This document shows, one piece after another, positions 17,512-25,829 of a DNA stretch of 45,869 nt. Made by a program: the position numbers and the translations under genes. Each line of letters opens with the position of its first letter. Position 1 is the stretch's first letter. The notes beneath the pieces were generated by a model. It saw nothing but the letters and a program-made list of their open reading frames with translations. It ran no database searches and had not been told where the DNA came from. The stretch spans positions 1-45,869 of the forward strand of contig JAFWMS010000006.1 of assembly GCA_017545535.1 (NCBI GenBank), in the 5' to 3' direction. The stretch comes from Clostridia bacterium (lineage in GTDB: Bacteria; Bacillota; Clostridia; Christensenellales; CAG-138).

Positions 17512-19734
17512 TCAGTATATCGCACAGCCGCTCTGCCGGATCTGCTTCATTCTTTGCAGCGCGGCATCTGCGTCGGCAAACACATCGCCCTGCGGATTCT
17601 CCCGATCCGAAAAAGCCACGCCCACGCTCAGGGAGATCGGCGGAAGATCATCCTTCCCTTCGCGCAGCGTCTCATTGATCCGCTCAACCTTTTGCAGCAC
17701 CAGTTTTTGCATGGCGCTGTTCATACGGGTCATGATAGCTACGAATTCATCGTCCTGCAGGCGGCAGACGTCGTCCGCCGAGCGGAAGCTGTCGAGCAGC
17801 ACGTCCGCGACCCTCCTGATAACCTGATCCGCGCACGCTTTTCCTTTCTCGGCGAGTATTTCCCTGTAGTGGTCCACCGTGGCGATAATGACCGCGATGT
17901 GATCGTGATCCGAGTCGTGGAACAGGATGTCAAAAGCGCTGTGGTTGTACAGCCCTGTCAGGGGATCGTGCATCGCGTCGTAGGTATACCTGTCTTTCGG
18001 TCCGCTTCTGACTGCAGCTACCTCATCTTCCTCGGCAGCATCCACTGTTTGAGTCAGGTTCCTGATGTATTTTTCGAATTCGTCAGCGGACAGAGGTTTG
18101 GAGAAATAATAGCCCTGCACGATGTCGCAGCCTATGGCCTTGAGCGTAAACATCTGCTCCGCCGTTTCCACGCCCTCGGCGATGGTGGGAAGGGCCATGG
18201 ACTTTGCCAAACCAATAATGGCCTCCAGGAGCCTCGTGTCTTTGCGATCTCTGAAAGCTGTGCGAATGAACTGCATATCTAGCTTCAGCATGTCGATCGG
18301 CAGCGCGGAAAACATATTCAAGGAGGAATATCCCGTCCCGAAATCATCCATCTCGATGTGGAAGCCTCTTTCCCGCAGCCGGCTCACTACGGCTATGATC
18401 TGATCAGAGTTCTCCGTATAGGCAGATTCGGTGATCTCCAGATGCAGTTCGTCGTGGGAAAGCCCGTATTCGGCGACGAGCCCCTCCAGTATATCAACGA
18501 GCTTCGGGTCGTAGAGATCAATGCGGGACACGTTGACGGAAACCGGGATCGAGCGTTCCAGCGTCTCCTTCCATTTCTTGATCTGGGCGGCGGCTTCCTG
18601 CCATACGAAAGAATCCAGCTCCCGGATCAGGCCGTTCTTTTCAAACAGGGGGATAAACACGCCCGGGCTGATCATGTCGAACTCCGGGTGCTTCCAGCGT
18701 ACCAGCGCCTCCGCGCTGTCCAAAACCGGCTCCGCATGGCGGACATCAAACTTCGGCTGGTAATGCACGGTGAACTGTTTTCCCTTGATCGCGGCATGAA
18801 AATCCTCCATCAACCGTTGGGCAAACGCTTCTTTTTCGAACAGGGAATTGTCGTAGACGCCAACCGATCCGGTAAAGCTGTTTTTTACGGTATCTGCGGC
18901 CAGCTTAGCCCGGTCAAAGCGCCGTTCGACCTCAATGCCTCGGTCTACATTGGAATAAACGCCCATGCGTAAACGTATTTGACTGCCCGCGTCCATGGCG
19001 GCTGTTATGCTCTCCAGAAGCTCCTCATATTCGGTGCGGTGCGGGCAGTAGGCGAGGAAAGTATCCGCCTCCCGGCGGCATACGATGCCATCGTCGGCGG
19101 CAAATGCTTCCAGGAGCATAGTCGCGATCTTTTTTAACAACTCGTCTCCATAAGAGCGGCCGTAGCGCTCGTTTACGATATGGAAATGGTTGATGTCCAC
19201 CAGCACGGCGTCTGTCTCCACATCGGGATGATAGACGTCATACTGTTCGGCATAGCGGTAGAAGAACTCACGGTTATACAGCCCGGTGAGCTGGTCTCTC
19301 TCTGTGGAAAGGATGGTGCCGCGCTCCTCAAAAAGCTCGATCGTCCGCTGCATGCGTGCCAGGACGACCTCTTTTTGGGGATATGGCTTCGGAATGAAGT
19401 CCGTCGCGCCCATTCGCAGGCACTCGACCTCCGCGTCGGAGTCCGCCGTCATGACGATGACCGGCACCATGGCGGTGCGTGCGTCGTCCTTGACGCGGTG
19501 CAGTATCTCCTGCCCCCTCATATCCGGCAGATTCAGATCGAGCAGTATGAGGCTCAAGGTCGCATATCTCGCCTCAATGATTTCCATCGCCTGGGCGCCG
19601 GTCTCCGCAAACAGAGCCTCAAATTCGTCTTGGATCAGGAAGCCGAGTATCTCTCTGTTGATCAGCTCGTCCTCGACGACGAGGATCGTGCGCTTCCTGC
19701 TGGAAGAGCGGTTTTTCAGATGACTATCTGACAT
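17512..19734 (-). CDS. REC-GGDEF-EAL-GGDEF c-di-GMP phosphodiesterase with degenerate cyclase domains
   Basis: 740 residues. REC (about 15-130) has 'ILVVEDE', phospho-Asp in 'LILLDLNLPDM', and 'FIPKPYP'. GGDEF-1 (about 145-300) reads READTF at the signature, so cyclase activity is not expected. EAL (about 325-560) keeps the catalytic set: AEALVRW, NVS, LEITES, MDDFGTGYSS, Lys in LKLDMQF, and EGVET. This predicts active hydrolysis of c-di-GMP. GGDEF-2 (about 595-735) reads LQDDEF, again degenerate. ATG at 19734 follows GAGGAGG. It is probably the output of the local phosphorelay, because its REC lacks a kinase of its own. The degenerate GGDEFs may bind GTP as allosteric modules (known for such proteins). 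Confidence 0.95.
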   Translation of the reverse strand: MSDSHLKNRSSSRKRTILVVEDELINREILGFLIQDEFEALFAETGAQAMEIIEARYATLSLILLDLNLPDMRGQEILHRVKDDARTAMVPVIVMTADSDAEVECLRMGATDFIPKPYPQKEVVLARMQRTIELFEERGTILSTERDQLTGLYNREFFYRYAEQYDVYHPDVETDAVLVDINHFHIVNERYGRSYGDELLKKIATMLLEAFAADDGIVCRREADTFLAYCPHRTEYEELLESITAAMDAGSQIRLRMGVYSNVDRGIEVERRFDRAKLAADTVKNSFTGSVGVYDNSLFEKEAFAQRLMEDFHAAIKGKQFTVHYQPKFDVRHAEPVLDSAEALVRWKHPEFDMISPGVFIPLFEKNGLIRELDSFVWQEAAAQIKKWKETLERSIPVSVNVSRIDLYDPKLVDILEGLVAEYGLSHDELHLEITESAYTENSDQIIAVVSRLRERGFHIEMDDFGTGYSSLNMFSALPIDMLKLDMQFIRTAFRDRKDTRLLEAIIGLAKSMALPTIAEGVETAEQMFTLKAIGCDIVQGYYFSKPLSADEFEKYIRNLTQTVDAAEEDEVAAVRSGPKDRYTYDAMHDPLTGLYNHSAFDILFHDSDHDHIAVIIATVDHYREILAEKGKACADQVIRRVADVLLDSFRSADDVCRLQDDEFVAIMTRMNSAMQKLVLQKVERINETLREGKDDLPPISLSVGVAFSDRENPQGDVFADADAALQRMKQIRQSGCAIY

Positions 19735-19749
19735 GACGGATAAACCTCC

Positions 19750-20052
19750 TCAATCTGTCTGGGGAATTCTTTTGCGCGGCACATTACAGTCTGGTAACCG
19801 CGCCCAGTTTTTCAGGCGTTTTTTGTTTTCATACATTCGCTCGTCAGCTCGCTCAAACAGCTCGCGCAGGCTCCCGTCCTCGCCCGGATACACACCGTTG
19901 CCGAAATGCTCGTACATTCTTCCGAAACGGAGTATATCCCCGAGAAAAAACGCGCGAACAGCGGCAGCGAGGTCGCGTTTGCCCAGAGCGAAAGCCCATG
20001 CTCCTATAGGGGAGAGGTTTCGCGTCAGACGTTTTCTTTTCTGTATGCCCAT
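19750..20052 (-). pseudogene. GGDEF-domain C-terminal fragment
   Basis: The 100-residue frame contains 'GVYPGEDGSLRELFERADE' followed by RMYENKKRLK, the standard last helix of a diguanylate cyclase domain. The upstream part does not resemble the rest of a GGDEF and contains no signature motif. It lies between the doubled-sensor kinase and the phosphodiesterase on the same strand. I read it as a deletion remnant of a cyclase gene that once sat in the island. Confidence 0.55.
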
Positions 20053-20095
20053 TCCAACACTTCTTTCCCGCCGATAGCACTTAACCGAGGGGCAA

Positions 20096-22972
20096 TTACG
20101 TCCCCTGCGGAAGCAGTTTGTCCAAGGTTTCCATCATTTTAGGTACGTCGTAAGGCTTGGCCAGGTGCCCGTCCATCCCGGCCTCGAAAGCGATCTTCTG
20201 ATCCTCCTCAAAGGCGTTAGCGGTCACGGCGATGATCGGGACATGCGCTTTCCGCGGGTCTTCCAACGCCCGGATCTGTCTTGTAGCTTCGTAACCGTCC
20301 ATGCGCGGCATTTGAACATCCATCAGGATCGCATCGTAGGTTCCCGCGGGAGCGATCCGCATCTTTTCGACGGCTTCAGCTCCGTCGACCGCGATGTCGA
20401 CCGCAAAGCCGACTTCTTCCAGAATCGCCACCGCGATCATCTGGTTCATCTCGTTGTCCTCAGCAAGCAGGAGATGCTTTCCGCTGAAGTCCCGCGCTGT
20501 CTGGGCCGGCGTTTCCACACGTCTGGTTGCGGTTTCACAAATTCTGAAGGGGAGCTCTACAACGAACTCACTGCCCTTGCCTTCCTCGGAACTGAGCGTG
20601 ATCGAACCGCCCATCAGGTCTACGATGCTTTTTGTGATCGCCATGCCGAGGCCCGTTCCCTGGATCCCGCTGATGGTGGTCGACTCCTCTCTGGTGAAAG
20701 CGTCGAAGATGGTCTTTTGAAACTCCTCGCTCATACCGATCCCGTTATCTCTGATACGGAATTCATAATCAGCAAAGCCCTCTTTTTCGGATGCCTTCTC
20801 AATCACCCGGAAGCTGACCGTCCCGCCTGCTGGCGTGAATTTGATTGCGTTGGAAAGAATATTCAGCAGCACCTGATCAAGCCGCAGCCTGTCTGTCACG
20901 ACATCCTCGTGGACCACATCCTGCGTCTCGAAAAGCATTTCCAGCCGCTTGGCGTCTGCATTTGATTGGTTGATCGTTCTGAGCTCGCGGATCACGTCCG
21001 GCAGATGGACGTCGGCCTCCTCAATGCTGACCTTGCCGCTTTCGATGCGGCTCATGTCCAGCACGTCGTTGATTAGCAACAGCAGGTGCTGGCTGGATAC
21101 AGAGATCTTGTCAAGGTAATCCATGACCTGTTCCCTGTTGTCGATATGGGAGGCGGCAAGCGCCGTGAAGCCCACGATCGCATTCATCGGCGTGCGGATG
21201 TCGTGTGACATGTTGTTCAGGAAGGTCGTCTTGGCGCGGTTTGCATGTCCCGCCGCAACGAGCGCCTCGGAGAGCGCGTCCTTGCTTTCGGCAAGCTCCC
21301 TGTTCTTTTCCTCAAGCTCCAGCCGGGCAGCTTCTTTTTCCCTAAGCTCTCTTTTGTTCCACCGCGCCTCTCTGATAAGCAGGAAGATCACCAGCGCGGA
21401 AACAAGCATGATCGCTGTGCCGAACAGGGCCATATGGTCCTCGATGGCGTCGACCAGACTATAGGAATAAAGCGAACCGGTATAGCGATAGGATATGTTC
21501 TGCGCATAGTCGACGCCGATCGCGTTGATGCCGCGATTGAGCAGCTTGAGCAAGCCTTCGTTGCCGATCTCCACGCCAAAGCAGCGGTCGTCGCTCCGGC
21601 TGGACTGACGTAGTGACAACCCGTCATATTCCCTGTTTTTCAAAATGTCATTCGCGCGTAACGCGTTGAGGGTCGTGCAGCTTACCTCGCCGGAAAGAAC
21701 AGCCCACAGGCAATCATCGATGGACGGATAGAAAGCGACCTCCGCGTCGGGGAAAACTGTGCAGATATAGTAATACTGCATCCGGTTGTTTTCGTTGACC
21801 GCAAAGCTTCGGACAGTCTCCTCAGAAAAAACGCCCTTAAAGACCAGCTCCGTAGGGGCCGACACGACCGGGCTGGACTGATAGATCCCGTTTTCTTCCG
21901 AATAATACAAGCCTCCACCCACGGGGAACGCCGTGTCGATGGTGCCGGAGCTCATATCCGCGATCATGGCGTCATAGCTTTTGTAGCCGGTGTATATCGC
22001 ATCGACGCCTGTTATGTTCAGCGCTTTCAGGATCTCCGCAATCACGTCCGCTACGACACCGGTCACATTCCCGCTGTTGTCCGTCCCACTGTACGGCATG
22101 TAGTTTTCCAGATACCCGACGTGGAGTGAGTCGTGCGTGTCCAGCCACTTTCTTTCCGCCACGGAAAAAGCCCTTGTCGTAAAGCTGAGCGAATAATACT
22201 TGCTGCTCAGCGAGCTGAGATAATTCGGCTCTTCCTGGAACAGTTGCGTCTGGGCAGCATTGAGCTCCGCCAGGAGATCGGGGCGGGCTCTGCTGACGCA
22301 GAGATAATACTCGGAAGTGCCGAACGACGTTAGGACCTCGGCGTGGTCTCTCCCGCGTGCGCCGTCGCTTTCGACTGCGAGAATATCCATCTCGCCGGAA
22401 TCAAAGGCGGCAAACAATTGAGTGTTGTCAGGATACGGGATGACGTGTGCGTCAATGCTGTACTCCAGAAGGAACCCGCTTAAAACGCTCACCATGGCGC
22501 TGTCCAGCACCCCGATCCTCTTCCCGTTCAGTGTTCTCAGATCGTTCGTGATCTCCGTATCTGCGTCGTGCTTGACCAGATAATAGGATTCGTTGCCCAT
22601 GGCTGCATCGGGATAAGCGATCATCTCCGCGCGATCCTCTCTCCACGCCAAACCGGCCAGTAGATCGATCTCACCCTTCAGAAGCATCTGATAAAGTTCG
22701 TTGAAGCCGCCGTAGACATACTCATATTTCCAACCGGTATACTCCGAGAGTTTGCGGTAGTACTCATAGGCGTAGCCAGTCTTGACCGCCCCCTCCTGCG
22801 CGCCTTCCTGGAAGACTTCGTTTTCGTAATATCCGACGCGGACAACCTCCAAATCGTTTTCAACCGCGAAGGCCTGAATGGGGATCAACATCACGGCAAG
22901 CAGCAGAACGCAGCCAACCGCGAGGATCCTGCGCAGAAACAGCGTTTTTTTGCGCATTTGCAAAGCGCCCAT
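20096..22972 (-). CDS. Hybrid histidine kinase with two Venus-flytrap sensor domains (BvgS/EvgS-like)
   Basis: 958 residues. A signal/TM region (about 10-36) precedes two SBP_bac_3 folds in tandem, about 40-265 ('VVRVGYYENEVFQEG', 'GEIDLLAGLAWREDR') and about 275-500 ('LHVGYLENYMPYSG', 'GTIDTAFPVGGG'). A second TM at about 512-532 and a coiled coil lead to the kinase: MSHDIRTPMNAIVGF, NILSNAIKFT, DNGIGM, GTGLGMAITK. A receiver ends it ('LLLAEDNEMNQMIA', 'AILMDVQMPRMDG', 'LAKPYD'). There is no Hpt domain. ATG at 22972 directly follows the TAA of the XRE gene, with GGAGG inside that gene; an internal ATG at 22957 lacks a ribosome site. The sensor type suggests amino-acid-like small ligands. Confidence 0.95.
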   Translation of the reverse strand: MGALQMRKKTLFLRRILAVGCVLLLAVMLIPIQAFAVENDLEVVRVGYYENEVFQEGAQEGAVKTGYAYEYYRKLSEYTGWKYEYVYGGFNELYQMLLKGEIDLLAGLAWREDRAEMIAYPDAAMGNESYYLVKHDADTEITNDLRTLNGKRIGVLDSAMVSVLSGFLLEYSIDAHVIPYPDNTQLFAAFDSGEMDILAVESDGARGRDHAEVLTSFGTSEYYLCVSRARPDLLAELNAAQTQLFQEEPNYLSSLSSKYYSLSFTTRAFSVAERKWLDTHDSLHVGYLENYMPYSGTDNSGNVTGVVADVIAEILKALNITGVDAIYTGYKSYDAMIADMSSGTIDTAFPVGGGLYYSEENGIYQSSPVVSAPTELVFKGVFSEETVRSFAVNENNRMQYYYICTVFPDAEVAFYPSIDDCLWAVLSGEVSCTTLNALRANDILKNREYDGLSLRQSSRSDDRCFGVEIGNEGLLKLLNRGINAIGVDYAQNISYRYTGSLYSYSLVDAIEDHMALFGTAIMLVSALVIFLLIREARWNKRELREKEAARLELEEKNRELAESKDALSEALVAAGHANRAKTTFLNNMSHDIRTPMNAIVGFTALAASHIDNREQVMDYLDKISVSSQHLLLLINDVLDMSRIESGKVSIEEADVHLPDVIRELRTINQSNADAKRLEMLFETQDVVHEDVVTDRLRLDQVLLNILSNAIKFTPAGGTVSFRVIEKASEKEGFADYEFRIRDNGIGMSEEFQKTIFDAFTREESTTISGIQGTGLGMAITKSIVDLMGGSITLSSEEGKGSEFVVELPFRICETATRRVETPAQTARDFSGKHLLLAEDNEMNQMIAVAILEEVGFAVDIAVDGAEAVEKMRIAPAGTYDAILMDVQMPRMDGYEATRQIRALEDPRKAHVPIIAVTANAFEEDQKIAFEAGMDGHLAKPYDVPKMMETLDKLLPQGT

Positions 22973-23191
22973 TTATGTACATTCCTCCCGCTTCACATAC
23001 GACAGCTCGATGTCATAACCGAGAGCTTCCATCATGGCAACAAAGGTCCTGTTGACGATCTTTTCCGGCGTTTTAATCAACCGACTGACGTAGGAGCGCG
23101 TGGTGGAGAGCTCTTCGGCGAGTTTTGCCTGCGTCTTGCTCTCCTCAATGCATTTGACCTTTACGTCGATTTCAATATTATTTATCAGCAC
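22973..23191 (-). CDS. XRE-family helix-turn-helix regulator heading the signalling island
   Basis: From GTG at 23191 (GAGGTGG four bases upstream) it gives 72 residues. Its helix-turn-helix is 'TQAKLAEELSTTRSYVSRL', and it ends in a short dimerisation-type tail (FVAMMEALGYDIELSYV). An in-frame ATG at 23269 would extend it by 26 residues, but those codons overlap the promoter, so I prefer GTG. The stop abuts the start of the doubled-sensor kinase (TAA-ATG). Its own promoter is flanked by inverted repeats, suggesting autoregulation. Small XRE proteins of this type also occur as antitoxins, but no toxin gene is adjacent. Confidence 0.8.
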   Translation of the reverse strand: MLINNIEIDVKVKCIEESKTQAKLAEELSTTRSYVSRLIKTPEKIVNRTFVAMMEALGYDIELSYVKREECT

Positions 23192-23232
23192 GGTTCCACC
23201 TCGTTTCCCACTGGCAAATGTTTCCTTAAATG

Positions 23233-23269
23233 TGAAACAAATTATATCATATAAAAACGCTTGTTTCAA
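23233..23269 (-). promoter_or_regulatory. Promoter of the signalling island with inverted-repeat operator candidate
   Basis: Minus-strand TTGAAA (23264-23269), 17 bases, TATAAT (23241-23246): the best sigma-A match in the window. An 8-base inverted repeat, TGAAACAA (23233-23240) and TTGTTTCA (23261-23268), brackets the -10 and overlaps the -35. A related TGTTTC half-site lies just downstream near 23219. The XRE protein encoded next is the natural candidate ligand. Confidence 0.75.
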
Positions 23270-23499
23270 CTGAAAATGTCTGTTCCTCGCTTGGTGGACC
23301 AGAATGTGCTAAAAAAATATAAAACGATGCACAGGCCTCTATGGCATGCCCGCACTCGTCTGTGATATCGTTCTTGCAAAAAGCTTGTTGAAAAGGCGAA
23401 AAACGCCTTGATAAATCAAATCTCACCTCCCTCTGCTTCTCTTTTTCGGTCCCTTTTTTCTCTTCATGAGAAGAAGAAAAAAGGGACAAATACTGCAGC
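23270..23499. other. Spacer upstream of the island with a partial copy of the hairpin element
   Basis: No gene is seen. A small hairpin (AAGGCG / CGCCTT, 23393-23409) and an HP1-like hairpin (GTCCCTTTTTTC pairing within 23449-23487) are present, the latter flanked by box A (GCTTCTCTTTTTC, about 23436-23448). Here the HP1-like hairpin lies 12 bases after the asnS stop, and box A lies further from the gene. That is the reverse of the orientation seen in copies 1-4. It may act as the asnS transcript end. Confidence 0.5.
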
Positions 23500-24876
23500 T
23501 TACATTTCCAAGTTCGCCGCGGTCCGGGGGAACGGGCCCACGTCCCGGATGTTGGTCATGCCGGTGACGTACATGACGATGCGGTCCAGGCCCAGTCCGA
23601 AGCCCGCGTGCTCCACGCCGCCGTAGCGGCGAAGGTCCAGATACCACTGGTACTCGGTCATATCCATGCCCAGCTTGTCGCACTTCTGCTTGAGCACGTC
23701 GTACCGCTCCTCACGCTGGCTGCCGCCCACGATCTCGCCCACGCCGGGGACCAGCAGGTCCACCGCGGCCACGGTCTTCCCGTCGTCGTTCTCCCGCATG
23801 TAGAAGGCCTTGATCTCCTTGGGATAGTTGGTGACGAAGATGGGCTTGTTGAACACCTGCTCGGTGAGATACCGCTCGTGCTCGGACTGCAGGTCCGTGC
23901 CCCAGCTCACCGGGTATTCGAACTCCACGCCGGACTTCTGGAGGATATCCACCGCCTCGGTGTAGCTGACCCGGCCAAACTCGTTGTCCACCACGTTGTG
24001 GAGCCGGTCGAGCAGGCCCTTGTCGATGAACTTGTTGAAGAACTGCATCTCGTCGGGGCAGCGGTCGAGAACGGCCCGGATGATATACTTGACCATGGCC
24101 TCGGCCACCTCCATGTCGCCCTCCAGATCGCAGAAAGCCATCTCGGGCTCGATCATCCAGAACTCCGCCGCATGCCGGGGGGTGAAGCTGTACTCCGCCC
24201 GGAAGGTGGGGCCAAAGGTATAGATGTCCCGGAAGGCCATGGCGAAGGCCTCGCCGTATAGCTGGCCGGTGCCGCTGAGGTGCACGGGCTTTTTGAAGAA
24301 GTCCTTGGAATAATCCACCTTGCCGTCCTCGGTCCGGGGGAGCTTCTCCAGATCCAGGGTGGTCACCTGGAACATTTCGCCTCGGCCCTCACAGTCGGCG
24401 TTGGTGAGGATGGGGGTATGGACGTAGACGAAGCCCCGCTCCTGGAAGAACTCATGGATGGCCGCGCTGACCACGGACCGGACCCGGAACACCGCCTCGA
24501 AGGTGTTGGTCCGGGGACGCAGCGTCTGCTGGGTCCTGAGGTATTCCAGGGTATGCCGCTTCTTCTGCATGGGGTAGTCCGGGGGGCACTCGCCCAGGAT
24601 GGTGATCCTGTCCGCTTTCACCTCGAAGGGCTGGGGCGCGTCGGGGGTCAGGATGAGCTCCCCGTCCACGGCGATGGAGCAGCCGGTGGACAGGCCACGG
24701 CCCAGGTCCCTCTCGTCGTTTTCAAAGACCACCTGGATGGGCTTGAAGCAGGTGCCGTCGTTGAGCTCGATGAAGCCCATGGCTTTCCCCTGCCGCACGG
24801 TGCGGACCCAGCCGCCCACGGTGATCTTGCCCGCATGGGCTTCCGGCGCCCTCTGTATGTCACGGAGTTTTAGCAT
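23500..24876 (-). CDS. asnS: Asparaginyl-tRNA synthetase
   Basis: 458 residues, normal family length. It charges tRNA-Asn with asparagine. The N-terminal OB fold (about 15-100, 'ITVGGWVRTVRQGKAMGFIELNDG') is followed by a class II catalytic domain. Motif 2 lies in 'FGPTFRAEYSFTPRHAAEFW' and motif 3 in 'GFGLGLDRIVMYVTG'. The sequence 'MIEPEMAFCDLEGDM' favours AsnRS over AspRS. ATG at 24876 follows AGAGGA. The leader is too short for a T-box, and none is seen. Confidence 0.97.
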   Translation of the reverse strand: MLKLRDIQRAPEAHAGKITVGGWVRTVRQGKAMGFIELNDGTCFKPIQVVFENDERDLGRGLSTGCSIAVDGELILTPDAPQPFEVKADRITILGECPPDYPMQKKRHTLEYLRTQQTLRPRTNTFEAVFRVRSVVSAAIHEFFQERGFVYVHTPILTNADCEGRGEMFQVTTLDLEKLPRTEDGKVDYSKDFFKKPVHLSGTGQLYGEAFAMAFRDIYTFGPTFRAEYSFTPRHAAEFWMIEPEMAFCDLEGDMEVAEAMVKYIIRAVLDRCPDEMQFFNKFIDKGLLDRLHNVVDNEFGRVSYTEAVDILQKSGVEFEYPVSWGTDLQSEHERYLTEQVFNKPIFVTNYPKEIKAFYMRENDDGKTVAAVDLLVPGVGEIVGGSQREERYDVLKQKCDKLGMDMTEYQWYLDLRRYGGVEHAGFGLGLDRIVMYVTGMTNIRDVGPFPRTAANLEM

Positions 24877-24911
24877 AGCGTTGTCCTCTTATTTCACAAA
24901 ATTTTCTTATT

Positions 24912-24939
24912 AGTATACCACGAATTTTGCAGGGCGCAA
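24912..24939 (-). promoter_or_regulatory. asnS promoter
   Basis: Minus-strand TTGCGC (24934-24939), 16 bases, TATACT (24912-24917) with an extended -10 TGG. It stands back to back with the divergent promoter at 24940-24968; the two -35 boxes abut. Confidence 0.65.
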
Positions 24940-24968
24940 TGGTAAATTCGCGAGAATGATGGTATACT
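24940..24968 (+). promoter_or_regulatory. Promoter of the YugP-type protease gene
   Basis: Weak -35 TGGTAA (24940-24945), 17 bases, TATACT (24963-24968) with extended -10 TGG. An AAGGAGG ribosome site follows before ATG 24999. Confidence 0.55.
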
Positions 24969-24998
24969 GATAGCATAGAAAGGGAAGGAGGCGTCCTC

Positions 24999-25703
24999 AT
25001 GCGCATTCTCGGCGTATACGTCAGCTACGAGACATTGATGCTGGCCCTCATCGTGGTCTTCATCCTGAGCCTGATCGCCCAGGGGAAGGTCCGTCGAGTC
25101 TTCAACCGATACAACACCGTTCCCGCCGCGCGGAACATCCCGGCGCACGAGGCCGCCCGGGAGATGCTGCTGGACAACGGCAGCGGCGTCACCGTCCAGC
25201 CCGTCCAGGGGACGCTCACCGATCACTACGACCCGAGGAACGGCACCGTAGGCCTGTCAACGGAGGTATACGATTCCACCTCCGTGGCGGCCCTGGCCAT
25301 CGCCGCCCATGAGATCGGCCACGTACTCCAGTACCAGGAGAACTATGCGCCCATCAAGTGGCGCACGGTCATCCTGCCCACGGCCAACCTGGGCGCCACC
25401 ATGGGGCCCTATATGATCCTCATCGGCCTGTTCATGGGCATACGGCCCCTGGCGGTCGTCGGCCTGGCCCTCTACGGGGCCATGTTCCTGTTCCAGCTGG
25501 TAACGCTGCCCGTGGAGTTCAACGCCAGCGCCCGGGGCTTGGAGCTTCTCGACCGGGGCGGGTACATCGACTATTCGAACCGCGTGGACGCCCAGAAGGT
25601 CCTCCGGGCCGCCGCCTGGACCTACGTGCTGGCCGCCCTGGGCTCCCTGCTCTCCTTCCTCCGGTTCTTTATGCTGGTGAACGGCAACCGGAGAAGGAAT
25701 TAA
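24999..25703 (+). CDS. yugP: YugP-type membrane zinc metallopeptidase
   Basis: 234 residues. The HEIGH zinc motif is in 'AIAAHEIGHVLQYQENY' at about 108. Membrane segments lie at about 8-27 before it, and at about 130-175 and 200-225 after it. The order (one TM, DPRNGTVGLS, HEIGH, 'LPVEFNASARGLELL') is that of the Peptidase_Mx/YugP family, found widely in Firmicutes and likely acting on membrane proteins. AAGGAGG precedes the ATG. It is monocistronic, with a bidirectional terminator after it. Confidence 0.93.
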   Translation: MRILGVYVSYETLMLALIVVFILSLIAQGKVRRVFNRYNTVPAARNIPAHEAAREMLLDNGSGVTVQPVQGTLTDHYDPRNGTVGLSTEVYDSTSVAALAIAAHEIGHVLQYQENYAPIKWRTVILPTANLGATMGPYMILIGLFMGIRPLAVVGLALYGAMFLFQLVTLPVEFNASARGLELLDRGGYIDYSNRVDAQKVLRAAAWTYVLAALGSLLSFLRFFMLVNGNRRRN

Positions 25704-25721
25704 CGGATTGTTCTTCTGTAC

Positions 25722-25756
25722 TTTTTTCTCTTCGGTGAAGAGAAAAAGAGAAGCAC
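25722..25756. repeat. Shortened HP1-like hairpin, relic of the intergenic element
   Basis: CTTTTTCTCTTC (25722-25733), loop GGT, GAAGAGAAAAAG (25737-25748), running straight into AGAAGC, i.e. a box A without the usual GC clamp of HP1. It follows the stop of the YugP-type gene by about 20 bases. No middle stem, box B or HP2 is left. Confidence 0.55.
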
Positions 25757-25794
25757 CGATGGGTATTCCCTCTCCGTTCATCCTTGTTTCAACA

Positions 25795-25829
25795 CAAAAA
25801 AGCAGCTCCCGCAAAGGAGCTGCTTTTTG
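25795..25829. terminator. Bidirectional terminator between convergent genes
   Basis: Stem AGCAGCTCC / GGAGCTGCT with a 6-base loop, flanked by A-run on the left and T-run on the right. It can serve both the plus-strand protease gene and the minus-strand gene ending at 25830. Confidence 0.9.

Noticed and set aside
19733..20142. Short plus-strand frames opposite the GGDEF remnant
   Set aside because: Only the minus-strand frame shows a recognisable domain end; the plus frames have no motif or ribosome site.
22973..23191. Toxin-antitoxin pair with the XRE protein as antitoxin
   Set aside because: The adjacent gene is a 958-residue kinase and no small toxin frame is present on either side.
24877..24999. 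T-box leader for asnS
   Set aside because: The leader between the promoter and ATG is only about 30 bases, too short for a T-box, and no T-box sequence is seen.
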